From assembly GCA_036262095.1 (NCBI GenBank), contig DATAJQ010000226.1, positions 1 through 14,434 on the forward strand: a stretch of 14,434 nt of DNA, read 5' to 3'. The stretch comes from Terrimonas_A sp036262095 (GTDB lineage Bacteria > Bacteroidota > Bacteroidia > Chitinophagales > Chitinophagaceae). Numbering within the stretch: position 1 is the first letter of the stretch; every line of letters begins with the position of its first letter. The translations under genes and the position numbers were made by a program. Shown here piece by piece: positions 1 to 8,288 of the stretch. The notes under the pieces were generated by a model. That model had not been told where the DNA came from. It saw only the letters and a program-made list of their open reading frames with translations, and made no database searches.

Positions 1-73
1 TAGTGGAAACAGCATTCAGTATATAATTACCTTTACGATTAAATAGATTTATCAGCGATATAATAAGCGATTT
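1..73. other. Upstream region of odhB, no gene recognised
   Basis: No coding frame can be assigned to these bases. They would be the spacer after an upstream gene, quite possibly odhA (E1 of the same complex), which lies outside the window; this is an inference from usual gene order. The sequence is AT-rich. A TACCTTTA string at 28-35 resembles the Bacteroidota -7 promoter element TAnnTTTG and would give a leader of about 30 nt. No matching -33 TTTG element is visible, so the promoter is only a possibility. There is no Shine-Dalgarno sequence before the ATG at 74, which is normal for this phylum. Confidence 0.4.
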
Positions 74-1312
74 ATGATTGAAATAAAAGTACCGACAGTA
101 GGAGAGTCAGTAAACGAAGTAACCTTACTGAAATGGAATAAGAAAGATGGGGAATATGTAGAGAGGGATGAAGTGATCGCTGAACTGGAAAGCGAAAAAG
201 CCACATTTGAAGTGAATGCTGAGCAAGCCGGTGTATTAAAGACCGCTGCTCAGGAAGGCGATACACTGAAGATCGGCGATATCATGGCGAGCATTGATGA
301 AACAGCGCCCAAGCCGGAAGGGAAACCAGCTCCTGCTGCCAAGCCTGCAGAAGAAAAGAAAACAGAAACTCCAGCGAAGGCTCCTGCAAGCACAACGGCG
401 CCTGTTACTTCTGTTCCCAATGATATCAAGGCAACACCCGTGGCATCTGCCATTATCGCTGATAAAAAAGTAGATCCTAAAACAGTTACTCCCAGTGGTT
501 ATCAGGGTAAAATATTAAAGGATGATGTGCTTGCTGCACTGTCCAATCCCGGTAAAAAAGCGTTTGCCGGTGCTGAACTGTTCAGCCGTAATGTAAGGGC
601 TGAGAAAATGAGCAATCTCCGCAAAACCATCAGCCGCCGCCTGGTGGAATCAAAGAATACCACTGCGATGCTTACCACTTTCAATGAAGTGGACATGACG
701 GCGATCATGACGATCCGCAACAAATACAAAGACAAGTTCAAAGAGATACATGGCGTAGGTCTGGGCTTTATGAGCTTCTTTGCCAAAGCCTGTGCCGTAG
801 CGCTGGCTGAATGGCCTTCTGTGAATGCGTATATCGATGGCGATCAGATACTGTATCATGACTATGCCGATATCAGTATCGCTGTAAGCACTCCAAGAGG
901 TTTGACTGTACCTGTGATCCGCAATGTGGAAAGCCTGGGCATGGCAGATATCGAAAAGAAAGTGATTGAGCTTGCAGGTAAGGCGCGCGACAGCAAACTG
1001 ACCACAGAAGAATTGACCGGCGGCACATTCACCATCACCAATGGTGGTGTATTTGGTTCTTTAATGAGCACGCCGATTATCAATATCCCGCAAAGCGCTA
1101 TTCTCGGTATGCACAAGATACAGGAGCGCCCAATGGCGATCAATGGCCAGGTAGTGATCAGACCAATGATGTATGTGGCCCTCAGCTATGATCACCGCAT
1201 CATCGATGGCCGGGAATCTGTAAGCTTCCTGGTAAGAGTGAAGGAACTGCTGGAAAATCCTGAGCAACTGCTGATCGGTAAAGACCCGGTGAAGACACTC
1301 CTGGAACTGTAG
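74..1312 (+). CDS. odhB: Dihydrolipoyllysine-residue succinyltransferase (E2 of 2-oxoglutarate dehydrogenase)
   Basis: This 412-residue cytoplasmic protein transfers the succinyl group from its swinging lipoyl arm to CoA in the TCA cycle. In sequence: an N-terminal lipoyl domain (about 1-75) with the lipoylated lysine at K42 in ESEKAT; an Ala/Pro/Lys-rich flexible linker (about 76-118); a peripheral-subunit-binding domain (about 119-157, with the GKILKDDV end); and a C-terminal catalytic acyltransferase domain (about 175-412) with the active-site motif SYDHRIIDG (H374, D378) and the upstream TFTITNGG motif. The length and the single lipoyl domain fit OdhB/SucB rather than most pyruvate dehydrogenase E2 proteins. 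A branched-chain E2 cannot be fully excluded, but the lipoyl-domain start (IEIKVPTVGESV) is OdhB-like. The ATG at 74 is used because the lipoyl domain begins at once. The gene ends just before a strong shared terminator. Confidence 0.93.
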   Translation: MIEIKVPTVGESVNEVTLLKWNKKDGEYVERDEVIAELESEKATFEVNAEQAGVLKTAAQEGDTLKIGDIMASIDETAPKPEGKPAPAAKPAEEKKTETPAKAPASTTAPVTSVPNDIKATPVASAIIADKKVDPKTVTPSGYQGKILKDDVLAALSNPGKKAFAGAELFSRNVRAEKMSNLRKTISRRLVESKNTTAMLTTFNEVDMTAIMTIRNKYKDKFKEIHGVGLGFMSFFAKACAVALAEWPSVNAYIDGDQILYHDYADISIAVSTPRGLTVPVIRNVESLGMADIEKKVIELAGKARDSKLTTEELTGGTFTITNGGVFGSLMSTPIINIPQSAILGMHKIQERPMAINGQVVIRPMMYVALSYDHRIIDGRESVSFLVRVKELLENPEQLLIGKDPVKTLLEL

Positions 1313-1327
1313 AATAATTTAGCACAG

Positions 1328-1379
1328 TAATCATAATAAAGCGGCCATGAAGAGATTCATGGCCGCTTTATTATGATTA
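1328..1379. terminator. Bidirectional intrinsic terminator, perfect 24-bp stem with GAGA loop
   Basis: Arms 1328-1351 and 1356-1379 are exact reverse complements over 24 bases around a 4-nt GAGA loop. The core is GC-rich (GCGGCCATGAA) and the outer part is A/T-rich, so the RNA from either strand is a GC stem followed by a U-rich run (CTTTATTAT on the + strand, and the same on the - strand by symmetry). It lies between the convergent odhB and kinase B genes and starts 16 nt after the odhB stop. Its outermost three base pairs on the right are the TAA stop codon of kinase B (1377-1379). It should stop transcription from both genes. Confidence 0.9.
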
Positions 1380-4337
1380 TTTTACAGGTAGACTCGCAAT
1401 GATCATGGATCCCATACCCTCCCCTGACCTGATCTGTATATTCCCGTTCCAGTGACTGACACGCTTGTGGAGGTTCTTAAGGCCATTGCGATGGGTTTCT
1501 GCAAAGCAATCAAATCCTTTGCCATCGTCTTTTACAGATAAGATGAGATAAGCTTTTTCAATATGAATGCTGATCCGGACATTTTTGGCTTCCGCATGTT
1601 TGGAGATATTGTTCAACAGTTCTTTATAAACAAGATAAAAATCCCGCCGCTGTTCCATGCTTAGTTTTTTTTGTTCCAGTGATGGGTCTATCTGAAATTC
1701 ATAGTGGACATTACCGGCATCAAACAATTCTGCAGCATAGCGTCTCATCCGTGCTACTGTTTCTTCCAGCCCGTCGTTATTGGTATTAACGCTCCAGATG
1801 ATATCATCCAGTGCCTGTGATGAGCTGTTCACTTCTTCCGTGATGCGATCGAGGAATTTACGGGCCTGCACCGGTTCATGCAGGTTCTTTTGCCCCAGTG
1901 AAGAAAGAATATTGATATTGGTAAGAGTAGAGCCAATATCATCATGAAGGTCGCTGGCTATGCGGTTACGCACCTGTTGCAGCCGTATCAGTTGCTGCAG
2001 GCGATAGCGGTACAGTGCATATAATAATGCCGCGAGCATTAAAATACATAAGGAAATAAACCACCAGCTTTTATACCAGGGAGATAAGACGCGGAAAGAA
2101 ACGGCCGCAATATTTTCAGCACTTGAGCCGTCAGGAAATAAAGCCTTTACCTGGAAAGTGAATGAACCGGCCGGGAGATCTTTTAACGCAAGCGATGTAT
2201 TGGTAAAAGGAGAACTCCAGGTAGTATCCCCTTCGCGGAGCAAACGGTAAACATACTTTACCATTGATTCGCTTTTCAGGTAGGGACTGGCAAATTCGAA
2301 TGTGATATCATTCCGGTTATGTGATAAGGTAAGCGGATGATTGACCGCCGGTTCCGGCGCATTGATGATGCTATCGTTCAGTTCTATCCTTGTGATAAAA
2401 GTACCGGTCTTATTTAATGAAAGAAGATTGGCATCTGAAGGGATCATCAAAAGGCCATTCAAACCACCTGCCCAGGTATTGCCCATTTTATCGTTGGCCA
2501 GCGTATACATCTCATTGTAATAACCCAATTGGGATGCCAGGTGGTTGATAACATACCTGCCGTTGATCTTTTGAATAATATCAAGGCTGGCCGTATTACC
2601 TGCAAACAGTTTGCCTTGCGCATCCTGCAGAATGGTGGTGCAGAGGTCGGACGACAATCCTTCGTTTGTGCCTATATGCTGCAGTATTTTGAGCCGGTCA
2701 TTTTCTTTGATTAGCTGGAAAATGCCTTTATCTCTTGTCGCCAGCCAAAGGCGGCCATGACCATCACTGGTGATAGCTGATATATTTTTAGATACAGTAC
2801 TATCCATGCAAACCAATTCCAGGTTTTTCCCGGTATGATAAATACGCATGCCTGCATTCAGCTCAGATACCCATAACAATTGATTGGGCTTATCATAATA
2901 CATTGCATTCACGATATAATCAATGCCGCGCAAACGGCTGCCTGCTTTTCCTTCCACTGCATACAATCCTCCTGCTGCAAGGGGGATCAGGAAATAATCA
3001 TCACGCAAAGCCAAAGCTCCTCCTTTAAAAGAAAGATTGCCGGGAGCGGAAAGCAGCGTTTTCTTCAACACATATTTTCCTTTCGCTTTATCTGCCTGCA
3101 GCAGCTTGTGCCTGGAATAAACATATAGCGAAGCATCTGTTGAAAAAATACCGGTAGCATTGGGCAGTGTATCGATCAGTACTATTTTTTTATGGTCCTG
3201 CGCATCTACCTGGAACATATTGTCTGTACTTATGCCAAGCAGATCATTTTGAAATAAATACAGGCCGGCAATGGTGCTGTATTGAAGCCCATCGTCAGAA
3301 ATATATTTTACGATCCGCGGGTCGGGAATCTTGACAAGGCCGTTTTCCGTGCCCAGCCATAAATTATGTTCTGCATCTTCCAGGAAGCAATTGATCCTGT
3401 CGAAATTGAAACCATTACGGAAATGGAATTGTGTTACATTAAAAAGCGAATCGATCCGGAATAGGCCGCCAAAGGCAGTGCCTACCCATATATTGGAATA
3501 AGGATCTGCATAAAGACTGATCACTATCTTTCCATCAATACCGGCCCTGGCGATTGCAGAGGGCATTGATTCAAATTTCAACCGCCCTGTCAGCAATTCC
3601 CCGATAAGTGTACGTTTAAGCCCTGTAGGAGTGGCCATCCAGAGATTTCCTTTTTTATCTCCTTGTACATCATATACCACATCGGTAATAGAGTGGTTTT
3701 TTATAACCCTGAATGATGAATCGAATAATGTGAACGGAGTATTATCAGAATTGGACGCAATGAGCAGATTATCATTGATGTTCTCAATATCATAAAAGAA
3801 ATTATCGGTGTTAGCTGTGTTTACCGGTGTTTTCACGAAATGATCTTTGTGAAAACGGTAAATACCATTGGTGCTTGAAACAAGCAGTTTATTGCCGGGA
3901 GTGCGATGAAAGCTGATGAAACGGGTAGCCGGAGTTTTGGGTAATACCGGTATTGTTGTCAATGTATTTCTGTCGAGCGTCAGAATGCCGTGGCTGTTGG
4001 AAAGTACTGCTACACGGCCATCATCCAACTCAGCAAAATCATTGACTGCTCCGATATATTTTCCGCCAAAGCGGGTATAGTTCCTGAACTTGTTTCCGTC
4101 ATAAATGCAAAAGCCGAATTTGGTGCCAATAAAGAGCAGCTTATTCCTGGTTTGGAAGATCACTTTCACATAACCCGATACGATCTCGCTATTGGCTTCA
4201 TACAAATTCTCATTAAGCCGGTAGGTTGTAAAAAGAAGACGTTGCGTATACGATGACAACGGCAGGCAATGAAGAATAGCCAGCATCAGCACCATCACCC
4301 ATATTTTCCGCTTTTCCGGTGAAAGAGTCAGGAACAT
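1377..4337 (-). CDS. Sensor histidine kinase B (two-propeller periplasmic sensor, Y_Y_Y, HisKA_3, HATPase)
   Basis: A 986-residue membrane sensor kinase. A signal peptide (about 1-32) precedes some fourteen propeller-blade repeats of the Reg_prop kind (examples NIWVGTAFGGLFRIDS, NLWLGTENGLVKIPD, RLWLATRDKGIFQLIK), consistent with two seven-bladed propellers. A Y_Y_Y domain (about 680-750) follows, then one transmembrane helix (about 757-776). The cytoplasmic part has a HisKA_3 dimerisation domain with phospho-acceptor H798 in SDLHDDIGS and a HATPase with N-box NN (909-910), G1 box DDGKGF (937-942) and G2 NG (951-952). It should autophosphorylate and act on the regulator encoded 78 nt upstream. 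Many blades are degenerate compared with kinase A, so the ligand probably differs. The ATG at 4337 is used; the Met at residue 15 would also leave a signal peptide. Unlike Bacteroides hybrid kinases it carries no receiver or AraC domain. Confidence 0.9.
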   Translation of the reverse strand: MFLTLSPEKRKIWVMVLMLAILHCLPLSSYTQRLLFTTYRLNENLYEANSEIVSGYVKVIFQTRNKLLFIGTKFGFCIYDGNKFRNYTRFGGKYIGAVNDFAELDDGRVAVLSNSHGILTLDRNTLTTIPVLPKTPATRFISFHRTPGNKLLVSSTNGIYRFHKDHFVKTPVNTANTDNFFYDIENINDNLLIASNSDNTPFTLFDSSFRVIKNHSITDVVYDVQGDKKGNLWMATPTGLKRTLIGELLTGRLKFESMPSAIARAGIDGKIVISLYADPYSNIWVGTAFGGLFRIDSLFNVTQFHFRNGFNFDRINCFLEDAEHNLWLGTENGLVKIPDPRIVKYISDDGLQYSTIAGLYLFQNDLLGISTDNMFQVDAQDHKKIVLIDTLPNATGIFSTDASLYVYSRHKLLQADKAKGKYVLKKTLLSAPGNLSFKGGALALRDDYFLIPLAAGGLYAVEGKAGSRLRGIDYIVNAMYYDKPNQLLWVSELNAGMRIYHTGKNLELVCMDSTVSKNISAITSDGHGRLWLATRDKGIFQLIKENDRLKILQHIGTNEGLSSDLCTTILQDAQGKLFAGNTASLDIIQKINGRYVINHLASQLGYYNEMYTLANDKMGNTWAGGLNGLLMIPSDANLLSLNKTGTFITRIELNDSIINAPEPAVNHPLTLSHNRNDITFEFASPYLKSESMVKYVYRLLREGDTTWSSPFTNTSLALKDLPAGSFTFQVKALFPDGSSAENIAAVSFRVLSPWYKSWWFISLCILMLAALLYALYRYRLQQLIRLQQVRNRIASDLHDDIGSTLTNINILSSLGQKNLHEPVQARKFLDRITEEVNSSSQALDDIIWSVNTNNDGLEETVARMRRYAAELFDAGNVHYEFQIDPSLEQKKLSMEQRRDFYLVYKELLNNISKHAEAKNVRISIHIEKAYLILSVKDDGKGFDCFAETHRNGLKNLHKRVSHWNGNIQIRSGEGMGSMIIASLPVK

Positions 4338-4415
4338 AGCTTGATACGCGATTTTGGTTTACAAGGGGTAGCTGACTAATTTAAGAAAATGTCGGGAAAT
4401 GGGGAAGTTAGGCTC
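4338..4415 (-). other. Spacer between response regulator and kinase B
   Basis: This is a 78-nt gap between two genes on the same strand. No hairpin with a T-run, no TAnnTTTG box with proper spacing and no Shine-Dalgarno sequence could be seen. Read-through from the regulator gene into kinase B is therefore the simplest reading, though the gap is long enough for an unrecognised promoter. Confidence 0.4.
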
Positions 4416-5042
4416 TTAAACTATCCTTTCACTCAATGCCTTGGCTATCGCTTCTTTGCCGCAATTAACATGCAGTTTTTGATAAATGTTTTTAAGGTGG
4501 GAGCGGATGGTATCGAAAGCAAGCTGCATTTCGGCTGCAATGAGTTTGATACTGTATCCTTTTATCAGCCATTGCAACACTTCAATCTCGCGGGGGGAGA
4601 GCTTGTATTTGCCGGGGTCCTGTTTCACCTGGAAAGTGCTCAATACTTTTTTGGCAATTGTGGGCGACATGGGAGCGCCACCTTCCACCACATCATGTAT
4701 TGCTTCAAATAATTTAGCGGGCGGCGTTTTCTTTAATAAGTATCCATTGGCTCCTGCGCAAAGGCATTTGAATAATTTATCTTCTTCTTCAAAGACTGTA
4801 TACATGATTACAGCAGTTTCTGGTCTTGCTTCTTTGATCATGGACACGCCTTCTATTCCTGTTTTACCCGGCATATCTATATCCATCAGCACTACGTCCG
4901 GTTGATATACCCGTGCAATGTTTGCCGCTTCATCACAGTTGCTGAAATCGCCGGCAACATCATAGCCATTCATTTTAAGCAGATAAGACAGTGATTCCCG
5001 CAGCCTGTCATTATCTTCAAAGAGGATTATTCTGGGAGACAT
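4416..5042 (-). CDS. NarL/LuxR-family response regulator
   Basis: A 208-residue cytoplasmic DNA-binding regulator. The receiver domain (about 1-120) shows the acidic pair E9/D10, phospho-acceptor D54 in VLMDIDMPG, T82 at the end of beta-4 (VIMYT) and K104 in YLLKK, so all residues for phosphorylation and switching are present. A short linker leads to a LuxR/GerE helix-turn-helix (about 147-205) with the usual KLSPREIEVLQWL start and the recognition-helix region DTIRSHLKNIYQKL. It lies between two HisKA_3-type kinases, the standard partners of NarL-type regulators, and is transcribed with them; both are probable phosphodonors. Target genes cannot be told from the window. The ATG at 5042 is the only sensible start because the beta-1 strand (RIILFED) begins at residue 4. 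Confidence 0.92.
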   Translation of the reverse strand: MSPRIILFEDNDRLRESLSYLLKMNGYDVAGDFSNCDEAANIARVYQPDVVLMDIDMPGKTGIEGVSMIKEARPETAVIMYTVFEEEDKLFKCLCAGANGYLLKKTPPAKLFEAIHDVVEGGAPMSPTIAKKVLSTFQVKQDPGKYKLSPREIEVLQWLIKGYSIKLIAAEMQLAFDTIRSHLKNIYQKLHVNCGKEAIAKALSERIV

Positions 5043-5175
5043 ATTCTTTAATTAAGCTGGTTTGTATTTTGCAGAACAGGTGTTTCCGGCCAATCGGAGA
5101 TCCAGCGCCCAAACCACAAACCTGAATTTAAAATTACTGTTTTATCAATCGGTAATCCTCACTCATTTGTGTGGT
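5043..5175 (-). other. Spacer between kinase A and response regulator
   Basis: This is a 133-nt gap between same-strand genes. A small inverted repeat, TTGTGT at 5167-5172 and ACACAA at 5178-5183, overlaps the kinase A stop codon. Its 6-bp stem has no T-run, so it is a poor terminator. Two TTTG strings occur on the minus strand, but no TAnnTTTG follows at 19-21 nt. It is undecided whether the regulator has its own promoter or is read through from kinase A. Confidence 0.35.
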
Positions 5176-8172
5176 TTACACAACCGGTATGGATATGATC
5201 GTTTCCGTGCCTTTGCCTGGTTCAGAATGAATAAAAAAGCGGCCCTTCCATCTTTCGGCCCGGGCCTGCATGTTCTTGATCCCATTCCTTTCTGTAGACC
5301 TGCTTTTATCAAAACCAACACCATTATCCTTCACCTGCAAATGGAGATCATTTCTTTCGAACCAGATCCTGATCTCAACCTGTGTGGCTTTTGAATGCTT
5401 GTAAATATTATTGATCACTTCTTTGAACAACAGGAAAAAATCGCGCCGTTGTTCCATGCTCAGTTTGCGGTGAGCAAACCGGTCATCAAAATCTATCATG
5501 TATTTTTCTATCCGGTTCTCCAGTATTTCGGCAGCATAGCGGCGCATGCGTGCCACCATCTGGTCCATTGTGTCGTTGTTTGAATTAATGCTCCATACAA
5601 TATCATCCAGTGCCTGACCAGAACTTGCCACTTCTTCTGAAATGCGATTAAGAAAAGCAGATGTTTCTGCTGTTGGTGAAACACCGGCTTTGCTCAGCTC
5701 GGACAAGATGCTGATATGTGTGAGCGCCGAGCCGATATCATCATGCAGATCGGATGCAATACGGTTACGGACCCTCTGCAAGCGGATCAACTGGCTGATG
5801 CGGTAACGATAGATGCTGTATAAAGCAGCCGCTAACAGCAATACACATAAAGCAATGAACCAGGGCGTTCTCCAGAAAGGAGGGCTGATAATGATCATCA
5901 GTGAAGCCACCGGGGCGCTATCACCCGAAAGATTATGGGAAGCTTTTACATGAAAAAGATATTTGCCCGAAGGGAGATGGGTATAAGCTGCATAGTTCCT
6001 GTTACCCGCTTCCATCCAGTCTTTATCATAACCGGTTAATTGATAAGAATAGTTCAGCCTGCCAACAGATAAAACATCCAGCGCTGCAAAATTGAAAGAG
6101 AGTGAATTTTGCCGGAAAGGTAAAAGCAATACTTTCTTATAGGTGATCAATGTATCTGTATCCAGTGGCTGGTTGTCGGTCAGCACCTGTGTGATCACTA
6201 CTGATAAGGGTTGTTCTGTGTGCGAAAGCTTGGCAGGATCAAATATGGTCAATCCCCTGATGCCGCCAAAAAACAAGCGCCCTTGAGGCGAGCGGTAATA
6301 TGCACCCGTGTTGAATTCATTACTTTGCAGTCCATCTTCCACGGTAAATGCATCCATGTCAGCCCGGCTGATCTTCCCCGGATCGGATGGAACCCGTAAG
6401 CGGCAAAGACCTTTATTGGTACTTAACCATAGTGAGCCAAGCCCATCAGGTTGTATGCCATATACGGTATTGTTGCGAAGACCTTGCTTTTCGGTGATCA
6501 CTGTTGATTTGCCCGTACCTGTTTCAAGTGCGATAAGACCATTGCCAAATGTGCCTATCCATAATATGGCGGGAGTATAATACATGCTGCGGACAGATAC
6601 TGGACTGTTGAGAATAGCTGAAGAATGCCCGGAAGCCGGAGGCGGTTGTTTATCTCTTATATCAAGCAATTGTACCCCTGCTTTTTCAAAGCCAATATAC
6701 AGGAGACTGTCGCGCGTAAAAACCATCGCGCGCACATTATTTTCCAAGAGGGATGGAGTGCTGCGTTCATCAAAATGATTAAGCTCACCCTGTGCTTTAT
6801 CTATCTGGTATAAACCCTGTTGCCTTGTAGCGACCCACACTTTACCTTTTGCATCTTCCAGCAGGTGCCAGATAGTTTGGCCGGGAAGTATTTTTTTGAT
6901 AAGCTTTCGCGTGCGTCCATCCAGGATATCCAACCCGTTTTCCTGCGTGCCTACCCATATATCTCCATCTCTATCGGTAAGCAAAGCGCCTATCTTTTTA
7001 TAATTGCCGATGGTAGCAGGTTGTTTACCCAGCAATGTAAGGCCATTGATGGACGTGCCTACCCAGGTATTGTTTTCTTGATCGGTAGTAATGGCCCGCA
7101 CCTGTTCGATGGAAATATTTTCCGGAAGATTATTCCCCGTGATCGTTTCAAAATTACTCAGCCGTTTGTCATAGTAGCTTACGCCTCCGCCATCTGTACC
7201 GATCCAGATCCCACCGCGGCTGTCCTGCCGGATACACAACACATCATTATAGGCAAGAGAAGAGGGATTTTTTTTATCTGATACAAAATGATGAATAATG
7301 GATTGCCTGTTGTCGATAACATATAAGCCATCGCTGAATGTCCCGATCCATATCCGCCCATCATTGTCGGCCAGCAGTGCTTCGATCACGAGATCAGCAG
7401 GCAAACCTGAATGCCCAAACCCTGTAAAAGGTTGAAAGGAGTCGGCGTTTTTATTTTTTACAAACAATCCTTTACCGAATGTTCCCAACCAGATATTCTG
7501 CTGGTTGTCTTCAGCAATGGCGCTGCTCCGGACAGGCTGTTCCTGGTTATGAAGAAAAAATACTGGACTGGAAATAGCTGCCGATAAGCGAGTCACCCCA
7601 TTGGAAGTAAGTATCCAGAATTGATGACGACTGTCTTTGAAGATCTCTTTTATCTCATTGTTGCTGATTGGTGTCGTTGCATTCTGTTTCAACTGCAACA
7701 ATTGGTTTTCCTGTTGATTGAATATCCACAGGCCCTCATTTCTTGTGCCAATAAAAAGATGGGTGCTGTCCTGGTAAACAGAACTCACTGCTGGCAATGG
7801 TTGCTCTTTAATACTTTTAAAAGGACTGGCCTGCTGGGTAAGCAAATCCATCTTTTCAAGTTTGCCGCTGCGAGTGATAAGCCATAATTTATTCTGCTCA
7901 CCCCGAATAAGTTTTCCAAGCTGGTTACCTGTAGGCGTGGTAATATCATCAAAGTTGCCGGGGAACGTAATAAAATCTTTTCCATCAAAACGGTTCAGTC
8001 CATCCTGTGTGGCCATCCATACAAAACCGGTTTTGTCGATGGCAATATCCACCACGCTGCTTTGGGAAAGCCCCTGGTTGATACTGATGTTATGGAAAGA
8101 AAACGGCTTAATCTGAGCCCGTGAAATAAAAGGCAGAAGACTAACAAGAAGTATGGTCAACCGTCCGGGCAT
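5176..8172 (-). CDS. Sensor histidine kinase A (two-propeller periplasmic sensor, Y_Y_Y, HisKA_3, HATPase)
   Basis: A 998-residue inner-membrane sensor kinase with a signal peptide (1 to about 20, ending SRAQ). About thirteen well-conserved Reg_prop blades follow (GFVWMATQDGLNRFDG, RIWIGTFSDGLYVIDN, GIWIGTDGGGVSYYDK, DIWVGTQENGLDILDG and others), implying two seven-bladed periplasmic propellers. Next are a Y_Y_Y domain (about 690-765), one transmembrane helix (about 770-788), HisKA_3 with phospho-acceptor H810 in SDLHDDIGS, and a HATPase with N-box NN (921-922), G1 DNGVGF (949-954) and G2 NG (963-964). It probably feeds the NarL-type regulator 133 nt downstream. By hand count its core from the histidine to the C terminus matches kinase B at about 95 of 189 positions without a gap. 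An in-frame TTG at 8250 would lengthen the protein but puts 26 non-signal residues ahead of the signal peptide, so the ATG at 8172 is preferred. Confidence 0.91.
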   Translation of the reverse strand: MPGRLTILLVSLLPFISRAQIKPFSFHNISINQGLSQSSVVDIAIDKTGFVWMATQDGLNRFDGKDFITFPGNFDDITTPTGNQLGKLIRGEQNKLWLITRSGKLEKMDLLTQQASPFKSIKEQPLPAVSSVYQDSTHLFIGTRNEGLWIFNQQENQLLQLKQNATTPISNNEIKEIFKDSRHQFWILTSNGVTRLSAAISSPVFFLHNQEQPVRSSAIAEDNQQNIWLGTFGKGLFVKNKNADSFQPFTGFGHSGLPADLVIEALLADNDGRIWIGTFSDGLYVIDNRQSIIHHFVSDKKNPSSLAYNDVLCIRQDSRGGIWIGTDGGGVSYYDKRLSNFETITGNNLPENISIEQVRAITTDQENNTWVGTSINGLTLLGKQPATIGNYKKIGALLTDRDGDIWVGTQENGLDILDGRTRKLIKKILPGQTIWHLLEDAKGKVWVATRQQGLYQIDKAQGELNHFDERSTPSLLENNVRAMVFTRDSLLYIGFEKAGVQLLDIRDKQPPPASGHSSAILNSPVSVRSMYYTPAILWIGTFGNGLIALETGTGKSTVITEKQGLRNNTVYGIQPDGLGSLWLSTNKGLCRLRVPSDPGKISRADMDAFTVEDGLQSNEFNTGAYYRSPQGRLFFGGIRGLTIFDPAKLSHTEQPLSVVITQVLTDNQPLDTDTLITYKKVLLLPFRQNSLSFNFAALDVLSVGRLNYSYQLTGYDKDWMEAGNRNYAAYTHLPSGKYLFHVKASHNLSGDSAPVASLMIIISPPFWRTPWFIALCVLLLAAALYSIYRYRISQLIRLQRVRNRIASDLHDDIGSALTHISILSELSKAGVSPTAETSAFLNRISEEVASSGQALDDIVWSINSNNDTMDQMVARMRRYAAEILENRIEKYMIDFDDRFAHRKLSMEQRRDFFLLFKEVINNIYKHSKATQVEIRIWFERNDLHLQVKDNGVGFDKSRSTERNGIKNMQARAERWKGRFFIHSEPGKGTETIISIPVV

Positions 8173-8191
8173 GTATAGAAAATATGAAACG

Positions 8192-8199
8192 GTAAGATA
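8192..8199 (-). promoter_or_regulatory. Putative -7 promoter box of kinase A
   Basis: On the minus strand this reads TATCTTAC, a partial match to the Bacteroidota -7 element TAnnTTTG. It lies 19 nt before the kinase A ATG at 8172, giving a short leader. No -33 TTTG is visible at the expected spacing. Support comes from three other gene starts in the window with the same TATCTT core. Confidence 0.35.
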
Positions 8200-8275
8200 G
8201 TTAATTTGAGTGAGAGATGCTTTGCTGATCGCCGACTGGATAGCCCGCAACCCGGGACAAGCAGCTCATTGTACG

Positions 8276-8283
8276 TATCTTGC
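8276..8283 (+). promoter_or_regulatory. Putative -7 promoter box of the RNA methyltransferase gene
   Basis: TATCTTGC resembles TAnnTTTG and is preceded by ACG, as the mnmA box is preceded by TCG on its own strand. Only five bases separate it from the ATG at 8289, so a transcript starting at the normal distance would have little or no 5' leader. No -33 element was found. Confidence 0.35.
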
Positions 8284-8288
8284 ACCAG

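Noticed and set aside
4266..4337. Kinase B as a lipoprotein using the cysteine at residue 24
   Set aside because: The residues before it (AILHC) have His at -1, which does not fit a lipobox, and the protein has a cytoplasmic kinase domain after a membrane helix.
5167..5183. TTGTGT/ACACAA hairpin as a terminator of kinase A
   Set aside because: The stem is only 6 bp, AT-leaning and without a following T-run, and it overlaps the stop codon.
8173..8250. Longer kinase A starting at a TTG
   Set aside because: It would place 26 polar residues before a good signal peptide, and the putative promoter box at 8192-8199 lies inside it.
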